Assembly: GCA_963700185.1 (NCBI GenBank)
Contig: CAVOWP010000007.1
Location: 1-64,000, forward strand
DNA: 64,000 bases
Direction of reading: 5' to 3'
Origin: AP-15 sp963700185
GTDB lineage: Bacteria > Pseudomonadota > Alphaproteobacteria > ATCC43930 > CGMCC-115725
Positions 34,400 through 43,332 of the stretch are shown in pieces. Within the stretch, counting starts at the first letter, position 1. Each line of letters opens with the position of its first letter. The notes under the pieces are model-generated. The model worked only from the letters and a program-made list of their open reading frames with translations. It had not been told where the DNA came from and ran no database searches. The position numbers and the translations under genes are program-made.

Positions 34400-35497
34400 A
34401 TGAAGATTTCCGGTATTCGCTCTCAACTCGTTGCCCTGCCTGCCGACGAGCCGCTTGCCGACGCCGCGGAAAACCCGAACGCAACGCGCCCGATCGTCAC
34501 TTTGGAGGTCGAAACCGACGAGGGGGTCACCGGGGTCGGCGTGACCTATTTCGGGGGCACGCTGAGCGGCGCGTTGCGGATGGCGGTTGAGGAACTCGGC
34601 GGGCTGATCGTGGGTGACGATCCGGTTCGCGTCGAGGCGGTCGTCGCGAAGTTGCGGGCCTCCGCCGGTTCCGCCGGGCCGGGCGGCATTTTTCATCTGG
34701 CCTTGTCGGCGCTCGACATGGCGCTGTGGGACATCCGCGGCAAGGCGCTGAACCTGCCGTTGTGGAAGCTGCTCGGCGGCGCGCGGGATCGGGTCCCGAC
34801 CTATGCGAGCGGAGCTTTGATGCGTGGGCTCTCGCTCGACCGGGTCGTTACCGCCGCCGGGCGCCTGAAAGAGAAGGGCTTCCGGGAAATGAAGACGCAG
34901 CTGGCGCTGCCCGGCGAGACCACGCCCGCCAAGGAGGTCGAGCGGATGCAGCGGGTGCGCGAGGCCATCGGACCCGACATCAAGCTGATGTGCGACATCA
35001 ACCAGCGCTGGCGGGTCGAGCAGGCGATCGACATCGGCTGCCGGGTCGAAGACGCCGGGGTCGGCCTGTTCTGGCTCGAAGACGTGACGACGGCGGACGA
35101 CTATCCCGGCTTGGCGCGGGTCACCGCCGCGCTTTCGACGCCGGTCGCCGGCGGCGAGTATGTCTGGGGGATCGTGCCCTTCCGCCACATGGTCGAGGCC
35201 CGCTCGGTCGATATCGTGATGATCGATCTGGTGCGGGTCGGCGGAATCACGCAATGGATGAAGGTCGCCGGCATGGCCGAAGCCTTTAACCTGCCGGTCG
35301 TCAGCCACCTGATCCCCGAAGTCCATGTCCACCTGATCGGCGCAATCCCCAACGGGCTCACCGTCGAATACATGCCATGGCTGATGCGCCTCTTCGAAGA
35401 AGTCCCGCAACCGGTCGATGGCGCGCTGGCGATGCCGACCGCTCCCGGTCTCGGGCTCAAATTCGACCGCGCGACGATCGAGCGGTACGGCTTATAG
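34400..35497 (+). CDS. mandelate racemase / muconate lactonizing enzyme family protein (copy 1)
   Basis: 365 residues from ATG 34400. Enolase-superfamily fold: capping domain (MKISGIRSQLVALPADEPLA), barrel Lys region (KEKGFREMKTQLALPG), metal ligands Asp (MCDINQRW), Glu (WLEDVT), Glu/Asp (AGGEY..), and a distal His (VVSHLIPEVHVHL). Reaction is proton abstraction next to a carboxylate: dehydratase, racemase or cycloisomerase. The closest paralogue is the gene at 36405. Here KTQL replaces the usual KxK, so the first catalytic Lys may be missing. Confidence 0.87.
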   Translation: MKISGIRSQLVALPADEPLADAAENPNATRPIVTLEVETDEGVTGVGVTYFGGTLSGALRMAVEELGGLIVGDDPVRVEAVVAKLRASAGSAGPGGIFHLALSALDMALWDIRGKALNLPLWKLLGGARDRVPTYASGALMRGLSLDRVVTAAGRLKEKGFREMKTQLALPGETTPAKEVERMQRVREAIGPDIKLMCDINQRWRVEQAIDIGCRVEDAGVGLFWLEDVTTADDYPGLARVTAALSTPVAGGEYVWGIVPFRHMVEARSVDIVMIDLVRVGGITQWMKVAGMAEAFNLPVVSHLIPEVHVHLIGAIPNGLTVEYMPWLMRLFEEVPQPVDGALAMPTAPGLGLKFDRATIERYGL

Positions 35498-35506
35498 GAG
35501 GCTTGA

Positions 35507-36277
35507 TTGAGTTTAAAGCTTTTCGCCCTAACTTGCGGCCATCTAACCGGCGAGCTCGGCTATCTGATACAGGGCGGTGAGGGCAAGGCCGATTTGCCGA
35601 TCCCCGCTTACCTGATCGAGCATCCGAAGGGGACGGCGCTGTTCGATACCGGCATGCATCCCGATTGCCAGCGCGACCCCACGGCCCGGGTCGGGCCGCG
35701 CGCCGCCGGCTTGTTCTCGTTTCATTACCGGCCAGGCGAGGAGATCAGCGCGCGGCTCGAAGCGATCGGCCGTGATCCGGCGCGGATTGATATCATCGTC
35801 AACTCGCATTTTCATTTCGACCATGTCGGCGGCAACGCGCTCATTCCCAACGCGGTGATGGTCGTTCAGCGACGCGAGTGGGAAGCCGGGACGGATCCCG
35901 ATGTCGCCGCCCAGCGCGGCTTCAACCGCGCCGATTTCGATCTCGGGCACAAGGTGATCCAGATCGACGGCGAGCACGATCTGTTCGGCGACGGCAGCGT
36001 CGTCTGCCTGCCAACCTACGGTCACACCCCGGGTCATCAATCGCTGGTTGTGCGACTTGCTACGGGCGAGGTCGTGCTTGCCGCCGACGCCTGCTATTTC
36101 TGTCGGACCCTGCGTGAGCGGCGCCTGCCGCAGCCGCGGCTCGTCTACGACCGCGCCGCGATGCACGCCTCGCTCGACGAGCTGGCCCGCCGCGAGGCGG
36201 CCGGCGCGCGGATCTTTTTCGGCCATGACGGCGAATTCTGGAAAACCGTGCCGCAGGCGCCCACGGCGATCGCTTGA
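35507..36277 (+). CDS. metallo-beta-lactamase-fold lactonase (AiiA / N-acyl homoserine lactonase-like)
   Basis: 256 residues from TTG 35507 (AGGAGG ribosome site at 35497). Zn-binding motif HFHFDH (SHFHFDHVGG), then GHTPGHQS, the bridging Asp in VLAADACYF and a distal His FFGHDGEFW. The family includes quorum-quenching lactonases and other lactonases. Between two MR/MLE enzymes, a sugar-acid or other lactone is a more likely substrate than a homoserine lactone; this is inference. The stop overlaps the next ATG (TGATG). Confidence 0.87.
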   Translation: MSLKLFALTCGHLTGELGYLIQGGEGKADLPIPAYLIEHPKGTALFDTGMHPDCQRDPTARVGPRAAGLFSFHYRPGEEISARLEAIGRDPARIDIIVNSHFHFDHVGGNALIPNAVMVVQRREWEAGTDPDVAAQRGFNRADFDLGHKVIQIDGEHDLFGDGSVVCLPTYGHTPGHQSLVVRLATGEVVLAADACYFCRTLRERRLPQPRLVYDRAAMHASLDELARREAAGARIFFGHDGEFWKTVPQAPTAIA

Positions 36278-36408
36278 TGCAGAACTTTGCCCGAAGCGAC
36301 CTGGCCGTCGCCGCACGCGACAACGACGAGCTCGTCCTGTCCGACCGGCCCGGTCTCCGCCTGACTTTCAACCAAGCAACAATCAACCGGCTCGGAGTGA
36401 CGTTATGA
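36277..36408 (+). CDS. 43-residue ORF resembling the C-terminus of an enolase-superfamily protein
   Basis: ATG 36277 overlaps the lactonase stop; its own stop overlaps the ATG of the next gene (ATGA). It reads MQNFARSDLAVAARDNDELV then LSDRPGLRLTFNQATINRLGV. The ending PGLRLTFNQATINRLG matches the last strand of the flanking enzymes (PGLGLKFDRATIERYG). It is therefore probably the leftover tail of a third copy, kept as a coupling ORF. Whether it is translated is unknown. Confidence 0.55.
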   Translation: MQNFARSDLAVAARDNDELVLSDRPGLRLTFNQATINRLGVTL

Positions 36409-37505
36409 AAATCGCCAGCATCCAGACCGGGATCGTCCTCCTGCCGAACGACGAGCCGCTTGCCGGGTATTCCGAAAATCCCAATGCGACGAACCCGATC
36501 GTCACGTTGCGAATCCACACCGATGGCGGCTTAGAGGGATTGGGAGTCACTTATTTTGGCGGCGCGCTGACCGGCAGCTTGCGGCGCGCGGTCGACGAAC
36601 TCGGCGCATTGGCGATCGGCGAGGACCCGATGCGGGTCGAGGCGGTCGCGGGGAAATTGCGGGCGGCGGCCGGTGGCTCCGGACCCGCTGGCATATTTAC
36701 GATGGCGCTGTCGGCGATCGATTTGGCACTGTGGGACATCAAGGGGAAGGCGCTCGGCTTGCCCTTGTGGAACCTGCTGGGCGGCGGGCGCGAGCGTATC
36801 GCGACCTATGCCAGCGGCGCGCTGCGGCGGGGCCTCAAGCTCGAAGAGGCGGTCACCGCCGCCGGCAGGCTGCGCGAGAAGGGCCATCGCCAGGCCAAAA
36901 TGCAGCTCGGCCTGCCCGGGGTCACCTCGCCGGCGCGCGAAGTCGAGCAAGCCCGGCTCATCCGCGAGGCGATCGGCCCCGAGATGGATCTGATGTGCGA
37001 CATCAACCAGCGCTGGCGGGTCGAGCAGGCGATCGATATCGGCAAACGCGTCGAAGACGCCGGGGTCCGGCTCTATTGGCTCGAAGACGTCACGGCGCAT
37101 GACGATTACGCCGGGCTCGCTCGGGTCTCCACGGCTCTGGCGACCCCGGTCGCCGGCGGCGAGTACCTTTACGGCATCGAGCCGTTCCGCCATATGCTGG
37201 AAGCCCGCTCGGTGGACATCGTCATGATCGACCAGGTGCGCTCCGGCGGCATCACCCCGTGGCTCAAGATCGCCGGCATGGCCGAAGCCTTCAACCTGCC
37301 GGTCGTCAGCCACGGCGTGCCGGAGATCCACGTCCACCTCGTTGGCGCAGTGCCCAACGGGCTGACGGTCGAATACATGCCCCGCCTCTTCCGCTTGTGG
37401 GAGGAAGTTCCCCAGCCCATCAATGGCGAGCTCGCGATGCCGACTGCGCCCGGCCTCGGGCTCAAATTCGATGAACAGGCGATGAGGACGTTCGCTGTCG
37501 CTTGA
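36405..37505 (+). CDS. mandelate racemase / muconate lactonizing enzyme family protein (copy 2)
   Basis: 366 residues from ATG 36405. Same architecture and metal ligands as copy 1: MCDINQRW, WLEDVT, AGGEYLYG, VVSHGVPEIHVHLVGAVPNG. The two align over their full length with high identity, so they arose by duplication. The Lys segment reads RQAKMQLGLPG. Enzymes of this family act on sugar acids or aromatic acids; the different capping domains (GIVLLPNDEPLAGYSENPN versus QLVALPADEPLADAAENPN) suggest slightly different substrates. Confidence 0.87.
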   Translation: MKIASIQTGIVLLPNDEPLAGYSENPNATNPIVTLRIHTDGGLEGLGVTYFGGALTGSLRRAVDELGALAIGEDPMRVEAVAGKLRAAAGGSGPAGIFTMALSAIDLALWDIKGKALGLPLWNLLGGGRERIATYASGALRRGLKLEEAVTAAGRLREKGHRQAKMQLGLPGVTSPAREVEQARLIREAIGPEMDLMCDINQRWRVEQAIDIGKRVEDAGVRLYWLEDVTAHDDYAGLARVSTALATPVAGGEYLYGIEPFRHMLEARSVDIVMIDQVRSGGITPWLKIAGMAEAFNLPVVSHGVPEIHVHLVGAVPNGLTVEYMPRLFRLWEEVPQPINGELAMPTAPGLGLKFDEQAMRTFAVA

Positions 37506-37514
37506 GCGGGCGGC

Positions 37515-38723
37515 TCACGCCGCCGCGGCGACGATGCGTAGCTGGTGGAAGCCGCGCTCGAGGTCCTCGATCAGGTCCTGCGGGTCTTCGAGGCCGATGT
37601 GGAGGCGCAAGGTGGGACCTTCTGCCTCCCAACGCGTCGCGGTGCGGCCCCGCACTGGATTCGTCGGCAAGATCAGGCTCTCATAACCGCCCCAGCTCGA
37701 CCCGATCCCGAACAAGTCGAGAGCGTCGATCATTCCGTATACCGCCGATTTGGAGGCTGGTTTGAGGACGACGCCGAACAGCCCACTGGCCCCGAGAAAA
37801 TCGCGCTTCCACAATTCGTAACCGGGATCTTCCGGCAAAGCAGGGTAGAGCACCCGTGAGACCTCGGGCCGGGTCTGCAGCCAGCGTGCCACCGCGAGCG
37901 CATTCTTCTCGTGCCGCTCGAGGCGCACAGAAAGTGTGCGCAGCCCACGCAATGCGAAATAGGCGTCGTCGGGGCCCGCGCAATGACCGAGATCGGCCGC
38001 CATCGTTCGCACCGGCAGATACATCTCCTCGTTGGTGATGACCGCGCCGAGGATCACGTCGGAATGGCCGACAATGTATTTGGTCGCCGCGTGGATCGAA
38101 ACATCGACGCCGTGCTCGAAGGAACGGAACAGGTGGGGCGAGGCCCAGGTGTTGTCCATCAGCACCTTGGCGCCGGATTCGTGCGCCACATTGGCGATTG
38201 CCGGCACGTCCTGCACCTCGAAGGTCAGCGAGCCCGGCGATTCGAGATAGACGACCCGGGTGTTCGGACGCATCAGCCGGGCAATGTCAGCGCCGATCAG
38301 CGGGTCGTAATAGGTCGTCTCCACGCCGCAGCGGGTCAGCACCCTCTCGCAGAAGTTTCGCGCCGGGCCGTAGCACGAATCGACCATCAAGACATGGTCG
38401 CCGCATTTGAGGCAGGCCTGCAGCGGCGCCGTAATAGCGGCGAGGCCCGATGACATCAGCATCGCACGATAGCCGCCCTCGATGGCGGCCACCGCCTCTT
38501 CCAGCGCAAAGGTCGTCGGTGTGCCCAACAATCCGTAGCGGACAATGTCGAAGCGCGTGCTGGGGTCTCGTTTGGCTTCCCACTCCGCCATATTCGCCGA
38601 CAGGATCGTCGAGGCGTGATAAACTGGCGGATTGACGGCGCCGTTTTGTGCCTCGGGATGTCGCCCGAGATGGGTGAGGAGCGTATCCTTGCGATATTTT
38701 CGGCCGCTGTTGCCGCTTTTCAT
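37515..38723 (-). CDS. metC: cystathionine beta-lyase / Cys-Met metabolism PLP enzyme
   Basis: 402 residues. PLP-binding Lys in SIHAATKYIVGHSD, phosphate cup and substrate Arg in SSWGGYESLILPTNPVR..GPTLRLHIGLEDPQDLIEDL. The N-terminus THLGRHPEAQNGAVNPPVYHAST is the family start. It cleaves cystathionine to homocysteine, or related Cys thioethers. Convergent with the MR/MLE gene, with 9 bases between the stops. Alternative assignment: another gamma/beta-lyase of the same fold. Confidence 0.92.
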   Translation of the reverse strand: MKSGNSGRKYRKDTLLTHLGRHPEAQNGAVNPPVYHASTILSANMAEWEAKRDPSTRFDIVRYGLLGTPTTFALEEAVAAIEGGYRAMLMSSGLAAITAPLQACLKCGDHVLMVDSCYGPARNFCERVLTRCGVETTYYDPLIGADIARLMRPNTRVVYLESPGSLTFEVQDVPAIANVAHESGAKVLMDNTWASPHLFRSFEHGVDVSIHAATKYIVGHSDVILGAVITNEEMYLPVRTMAADLGHCAGPDDAYFALRGLRTLSVRLERHEKNALAVARWLQTRPEVSRVLYPALPEDPGYELWKRDFLGASGLFGVVLKPASKSAVYGMIDALDLFGIGSSWGGYESLILPTNPVRGRTATRWEAEGPTLRLHIGLEDPQDLIEDLERGFHQLRIVAAAA

Positions 38724-38882
38724 AAAAACTACACTCCGTCATACGCGCACTGAACTTTGAAACTACATCGATTTGGGCGTAACAAGCAAAATGGCAGATG
38801 GGCGCGGAACTATGCCGGCGTGGAGGTGTTGCGCATACCTCGAATCTCGGGCGTTTGTCGGGAACGAAGGGGAGATACGCTG

Positions 38883-39068
38883 GTGAGACCAGTTCTTTTG
38901 CTTTCCCTGATGATTGTTCTGGCGGCCTGCTCGAGTTCGACCCCCCCTCCGCCTTCCGATCCGACGGCCTCCGCCGCAATCTTAAAAAAGGACTGCTCGG
39001 ATCCGAAATGGCAGCAAGAGAATCTCGGTCTCTGGTATTCGGTCTGTCGGCAATCGCTGCGCTGGTGA
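38883..39068 (+). CDS. small lipoprotein
   Basis: 61 residues from GTG 38883. A hydrophobic helix ends in the lipobox IVLAAC; the mature part SSSTPPPPSDPTASAAILKK then CSDPKWQQENLGLWYSVCRQ has two Cys. The ribosome site is weak (GGGAGATACGCTG). Function unknown; similar small Cys-containing lipoproteins occur throughout alphaproteobacteria. Confidence 0.6.
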   Translation: MRPVLLLSLMIVLAACSSSTPPPPSDPTASAAILKKDCSDPKWQQENLGLWYSVCRQSLRW

Positions 39069-39083
39069 GCGTGACCGGTTCGT

Positions 39084-39425
39084 TCAGAATTTCTTGAAAC
39101 AGTCTTTGCCGTTCGCCTGCAGGACCCGGCAATCGACCACCACAGCCTGCGCATCCGGGGCGATCTGAACGGCGAAGCTTCTGCCGTCCTTGCAGCGAAC
39201 GCTCCAATACGCCAGACCTTTTGCCTTACCGGTCGACGTCACCCCCATTGGAAACGCCGATACGGCGACGCAGCCTTTCCCGATCCCCTTACCCAATATT
39301 TTTGCCTGTTCGGCAGGTGGCAGCGCGAGAAGATGATCATGGGTTGGGTTTCCTGACCCCGCCGCCATAGCCGCGCCCCAGGCGAAACCTACAAGCGCCA
39401 AAAACAGCAAGGCCGACCCTCGCAT
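39084..39425 (-). CDS. small exported hypothetical protein
   Basis: 113 residues. Signal peptide LLFLALVGFAWGAAMAAG, then a domain with four cysteines (KGIGKGCVAVSAFPMG, SVRCKDGRSFAVQIAP, VDCRVLQANGKDCFKKF). Composition and pattern resemble small periplasmic rhizobial proteins. It lies just downstream of the CocE-like gene on the same strand (8-base gap), so it may be co-transcribed. No function assigned. Confidence 0.7.
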   Translation of the reverse strand: MRGSALLFLALVGFAWGAAMAAGSGNPTHDHLLALPPAEQAKILGKGIGKGCVAVSAFPMGVTSTGKAKGLAYWSVRCKDGRSFAVQIAPDAQAVVVDCRVLQANGKDCFKKF

Positions 39426-39433
39426 GGGCCTGC

Positions 39434-41215
39434 TCAGGTGCCCGCCGGGATGACCGGCAACAAGATGTGCGAGGGGTGGGCCGCGTCGACGAAGACCCGG
39501 TTATGGGCGAGGCGCGGATGCTCCATCGCGCCTTCCGGCTCGCCCGAATTCGGGTTGATGTCGAAATGCGGAAAGTTGCTGCTCGCAATATCGAGACGCA
39601 GCCGGTGGCCCCGGCTGAACAGGTTGCCGATCGGGAACAGCTCGATCGTGATCGCGTAGACCTCGCCCGGCGCCATCGGCGTTGGCCGCTCCCAGCTGTC
39701 CCGGTAGCGGCAGCGCAGGATGCCCTCGCTCAGGTTCATTGCAAAGCCGTTCGGGTAATCTTCGTTTGGAGGATGCCCATCGATCAGCTTTGCCGTGAAA
39801 TCCGTATCGGGGCTGTCGGAGGCGATCCACAGCCGCACCGTAACGGGTCCGGTAACCTCCAGGTCGCGCTCGAGCGGCGGCGTCGAGAAAACCAGTACAT
39901 CGGTACGTTCGCCGAGCTTTCGCTGCTCGTAGGCGCCGCCGCGCATGACCGGCTCACCCGAGCTGAGCGCGCCGCCGATGGTCGGCACCGGATTGCGCGG
40001 GTCGGAGATGTAGTCGAGCGGTTGCGCGCCGTCATGCGGCGTTTCGCGGCCGAGGCTGCGATCGGAGTGCAGGTAGAACTTTGTCCACTGGGTCTGCGGC
40101 AACGGCCAGTCGGCAGCCGCCCGCCATTTTCCGCCGTGATCGAGCCGCCCCGCGGCGTTACGCCGTCCCGATCCCCCGCCCATCACAAAGATCCGCACCG
40201 TCGGTTCCGCTTCGACCCCGTTGACGGCGCCCTTAACCCAGCGGTCGAACCAGCGCCGGCGCAGTACGAAAAAATTCTCGGCGAGATTGCCGTCGACCGG
40301 AGCTGCCGAGCCGAAATCGACATCACCGGCATAGGTCAAAGAGCGGTCGCCGTGGGTCCAAGGCCCGAGGATCAGCTGAACCGGGCCGTGTTTCCGCCTC
40401 GAAAGGCCGAGGTAATTCTCCACCGCCGTCCGCGCATACGGATCGTACCAGCCCGAGAGGTTGACGACCGGCACGTCGGCATAATTGTCGTAATAACCTT
40501 CTGCGTAGATGCCCGGCTGCTTCCAGAAATCGTCGAAGGTGCCATGCGACCATTGCTCGAACAGGTAGTCCTCGTATTCCGGCGCCGCACTGAGCGGCGA
40601 ATCGCCCTTGCGCCACGGCATCCGCGCTAACCACTCTTTGATGTCCTGCGCCCTGAGCGCCGCCTTGACGGCGGGGTCCCTGGCGTCGGCCAACGCGTTG
40701 TTGAAGGCCCAGGTCGCCTGTTTCAGATCGAAGGCGCCGCCGTGCCGGATGCCGCTCCGATAGGCATTGGAGAACCCGCCGCAATCGAGAAACTGCGCCG
40801 CCAGACCCAGCGGGTCGAGACAGCCGAGTGCGGCCTGGGTGTGAGCCGCGTAGGAGAGGCCGAAAGTACCGACCCGGCCGTTGCACCAGCTCCGCCTGAC
40901 CAGCCAGGCGAGGGTGTCGCAGCCATCCTCGGCCTCGCTCAGATATTTTGTAAAGCGGCCCCCCGATTTGTACCGTCCTCGGCAATCCTGATAGACGACG
41001 GCGTAGCCGTGGCGCACGAAATAGGCTGCGACCTCGGCGCGCGAGCGGGGCGGTGCGGCGGCAGCCGTGCGCTCGGAGCGGCTCGGTGCAGATTTGTCGT
41101 ACGGCGTCCGCTCCAGCAACACCGGAAAGGAACCGTCTCCGGGCGGACGATAGACATCCGTCGCCAAGCCGACGCCGTCTCGGGCCATGACGACGAGATC
41201 CCGATCGACGACCAT
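39434..41215 (-). CDS. CocE/NonD family hydrolase (X-Pro dipeptidyl-peptidase fold)
   Basis: 593 residues from ATG 41215 (GGAGCAGGCGAA upstream); the longer frame to 41332 adds an unusual N-terminus. Pattern MVVDRDLVVMARDGVGLATDVYRPP opens the alpha/beta hydrolase domain; GTFGLSYAAHTQAAL is the nucleophile elbow, LILGPWTHGDRS carries the catalytic His, and the C-terminal jelly-roll domain (VTGPVTVRLWIASDSPDTDF) is typical of CocE and glutaryl-7-ACA acylases. Substrate is probably an ester or amide such as an acyl prodrug or peptide; unknown. No signal peptide. Confidence 0.9.
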   Translation of the reverse strand: MVVDRDLVVMARDGVGLATDVYRPPGDGSFPVLLERTPYDKSAPSRSERTAAAAPPRSRAEVAAYFVRHGYAVVYQDCRGRYKSGGRFTKYLSEAEDGCDTLAWLVRRSWCNGRVGTFGLSYAAHTQAALGCLDPLGLAAQFLDCGGFSNAYRSGIRHGGAFDLKQATWAFNNALADARDPAVKAALRAQDIKEWLARMPWRKGDSPLSAAPEYEDYLFEQWSHGTFDDFWKQPGIYAEGYYDNYADVPVVNLSGWYDPYARTAVENYLGLSRRKHGPVQLILGPWTHGDRSLTYAGDVDFGSAAPVDGNLAENFFVLRRRWFDRWVKGAVNGVEAEPTVRIFVMGGGSGRRNAAGRLDHGGKWRAAADWPLPQTQWTKFYLHSDRSLGRETPHDGAQPLDYISDPRNPVPTIGGALSSGEPVMRGGAYEQRKLGERTDVLVFSTPPLERDLEVTGPVTVRLWIASDSPDTDFTAKLIDGHPPNEDYPNGFAMNLSEGILRCRYRDSWERPTPMAPGEVYAITIELFPIGNLFSRGHRLRLDIASSNFPHFDINPNSGEPEGAMEHPRLAHNRVFVDAAHPSHILLPVIPAGT

Positions 41216-41349
41216 TTCGCCTGCTCCGGGAATATCCAATCGGCTCACCACGACGCATCTTTGGGTCGCGCCCGACGGCAGGTAAAGGGCGGTGGTCTTG
41301 CAGATCCCCCGGCGGGACTTATATCGGTGCACATATTAACAAATTCTAC

Positions 41350-41787
41350 TTGGAGAGACGCTCGGTGGACGAATGGCAGTCAGCGGACGAGCGAAATAGT
41401 CGAGAAAAGGTCAGCCGGGCGCGACAAGCAGCTGAAGACCTGTTCAGACCGACGCGGCCCAATGCCGATGCCGAGCCGCCTGGACCGGCGCCAAATGGTG
41501 CTGCGGCACACGAGCAGGAACCGCGGCGTCAACCACGTATTTTCACCGCGCCGCCGCGCCTCCCGCCGAGCCCAAAAGTGGAACCTCCAGTCGCAGCAGA
41601 GCCGGTGCGGCGAAGGGTGGTTACCAAACAGTCAACTCGCACTGTGCCTCCCTCGCAAATCGGCCGCGTCCGTGCATTGACGACTTACGGTATGACGCCA
41701 TTGCAAGTCGCTGAGCTCTATAGCGTTACCGTCGGCGAGATCGATCGCATCCTCAAATCGCCGGTTTACGTCGGAAAAAAGCGGTAA
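41350..41787 (+). CDS. hypothetical protein with C-terminal helix-turn-helix-like segment
   Basis: 145 residues from TTG/ATG near 41350. The first 95 residues are disordered, rich in Pro, Arg, Glu. The last 45 (IGRVRALTTYGMTPLQVAEL, YSVTVGEIDRILKSPVY) look like a DNA-binding helix-turn-helix of the kind in RNA polymerase sigma factors or transposon proteins. The stop overlaps the next ATG (TAATG), so the two are coupled. Function unknown. Confidence 0.6.
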   Translation: MERRSVDEWQSADERNSREKVSRARQAAEDLFRPTRPNADAEPPGPAPNGAAAHEQEPRRQPRIFTAPPRLPPSPKVEPPVAAEPVRRRVVTKQSTRTVPPSQIGRVRALTTYGMTPLQVAELYSVTVGEIDRILKSPVYVGKKR

Positions 41788-42155
41788 TGCCGTACTGCCG
41801 CTGCGGCAACGCATTCCCCGAGGCGAGAGCGCAGCTCGGTTTTGAATCCTGCCTCGAGTGCGGCACTGCAGAAGCCGCGGCGGAGACAGCGCGGCGCGCC
41901 CATATGATCGCGCCGATCAGCCACAAATCGGGCTACACCTATTTGGGTCCGGATAGCGCGGCGCAGCGCCAGCGTCTGCTCGAAGGCTCGGCGAAGACGC
42001 CGCCAATGGAAACCGGCGCACTGCCGATCGGCCAAGCCGCTCGAACGAGACGGATAAAGCGCAAGCGATACGAATTTGCCGGCTGGGAGTTCAAACCCGA
42101 CAAGCGGGGCGTGCGACAGAAGCGGGCGATCCTTCGAGAATTCCCCGCCGACTGA
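41787..42155 (+). CDS. hypothetical protein with zinc-ribbon-like N-terminus
   Basis: 122 residues. MPYCRCGNAFPEARAQLGFE SCLEC has CxC and CxxC pairs spaced for a zinc site (residues 4-27). The C-terminal half is basic (RTRRIKRKRYEFAGWEFKPD). Coupled to the previous ORF by TAATG. Small Zn-ribbon/HTH pairs of this type occur in phage-like or plasmid-derived modules, but no phage genes are near. Unknown function. Confidence 0.6.
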   Translation: MPYCRCGNAFPEARAQLGFESCLECGTAEAAAETARRAHMIAPISHKSGYTYLGPDSAAQRQRLLEGSAKTPPMETGALPIGQAARTRRIKRKRYEFAGWEFKPDKRGVRQKRAILREFPAD

Positions 42156-42185
42156 GGCAATCAAAATGCAATTGGAGGAAGCGCC

Positions 42186-43127
42186 ATGTCCGGTGGTCGT
42201 GCGTCGTCACAATCCTCGACGCGGATCGAGCAACTGGCTCCCGAGTTGGAGAGGATCGTCTCTCCGTCGGAGCCGATCCGGCATCTCGCCGACGGCTTCG
42301 GCGGCGCTTTGGGTCCGGCCGAAGGACCGTTGTGGTGGAAAGAAGGCCATTACGTGCTGTTCAGCGACATTCACAATGACAAGCGGATGAAATACGAGCC
42401 TGGCAAGGGCGTCTCCGTCGTCCAGGAGCCGACCAACCGGGCCAATGGGCTGACCCGAGATCTGCAAGGCAGGCTCGTTGCCTGCGAGCACGATTCACGG
42501 CGGGTCACCCGGCAGGAGCTCGACGGCAGCACTACGGTGATCGCCAACAGCTTTCAGGGGCACCGGCTCAACCGGCCCAATGACGTCGTGGTCAATTCTG
42601 ACGGCTGCATTTATTTCACCGATCCATGGACCAGCCCGGCGGCGCCCGAGCAATGGGACCTGACGTTTTCCGGCGTCTACCGCGTCACCCCCGATCTCGG
42701 CAGTATGAGCCTTTTGATCGGCGATTTTGTATTGCCCAACGGCCTGGCCTTCTCGCCCGATGAGAGGGTGCTCTACATCAACGACACGCGGCGCGGCCAC
42801 ATCCGCGCTTTCGAGTTGTTGCCTAACGGCATGCTGGCGAAGCACACCGACCGCATCTTTGCCGATTTGCGCGGCGGCGAGCCCGGCGTTCCCGACGGCA
42901 TGAAGGTCGATGTTGAAGGGAATGTCTATTGCGGCGGCGCCGGTGGTATCTGGATCATGGACTCAAAAGGTAATACGCTGGGCCGCATCGTCCACGGCGC
43001 TCCCGCCACCACCAACCTGGCCTTCGGTGGCGACGACTGGAAAACCCTATACTTCACCAGCCGCAACCATCTGGGCTCCGTGAACGTGAAGATCCCCGGT
43101 TTGCCGGTACCAGCGCAGAAGAACTAG
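42186..43127 (+). CDS. SMP-30 / gluconolactonase family protein
   Basis: 313 residues, ATG behind GGAGGAAGC. Six-bladed beta-propeller of the senescence marker protein 30 family: Glu ligand in LGPAEGPLWW, Asn/Asp ligands in RLNRPNDVVVNSDG and the later PDGMKVDVEGNVYCGGAGGI. These bind the catalytic divalent metal. Reaction is probably hydrolysis of a sugar lactone, fitting the nearby MR/MLE-lactonase genes, although 5 kb apart. No signal peptide. Confidence 0.88.
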   Translation: MSGGRASSQSSTRIEQLAPELERIVSPSEPIRHLADGFGGALGPAEGPLWWKEGHYVLFSDIHNDKRMKYEPGKGVSVVQEPTNRANGLTRDLQGRLVACEHDSRRVTRQELDGSTTVIANSFQGHRLNRPNDVVVNSDGCIYFTDPWTSPAAPEQWDLTFSGVYRVTPDLGSMSLLIGDFVLPNGLAFSPDERVLYINDTRRGHIRAFELLPNGMLAKHTDRIFADLRGGEPGVPDGMKVDVEGNVYCGGAGGIWIMDSKGNTLGRIVHGAPATTNLAFGGDDWKTLYFTSRNHLGSVNVKIPGLPVPAQKN

Positions 43128-43332
43128 CCACGGCGACGATGTGAACTGTCTTCGCAGATCAAGAAATCGAACAAAGTCGCGATAAAACGCAAACTTTCCT
43201 GTCTTCCCGGCGAAGGAGGGTGTAACCCAATCCCGCTTTTCTGCCGCACGTGTTCGTTCGCGGGACGCTCAACCTGGAGATGCATACGATCTGAGATATT
43301 GCTCGTCGGACTGGGCGGTGACGCCATGGATT

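Noticed and set aside
33581..35410. A 609-codon minus-strand open frame.
   Set aside because: It is antisense to the MlaC-like and MR/MLE genes, with composition typical of GC-rich shadow frames.
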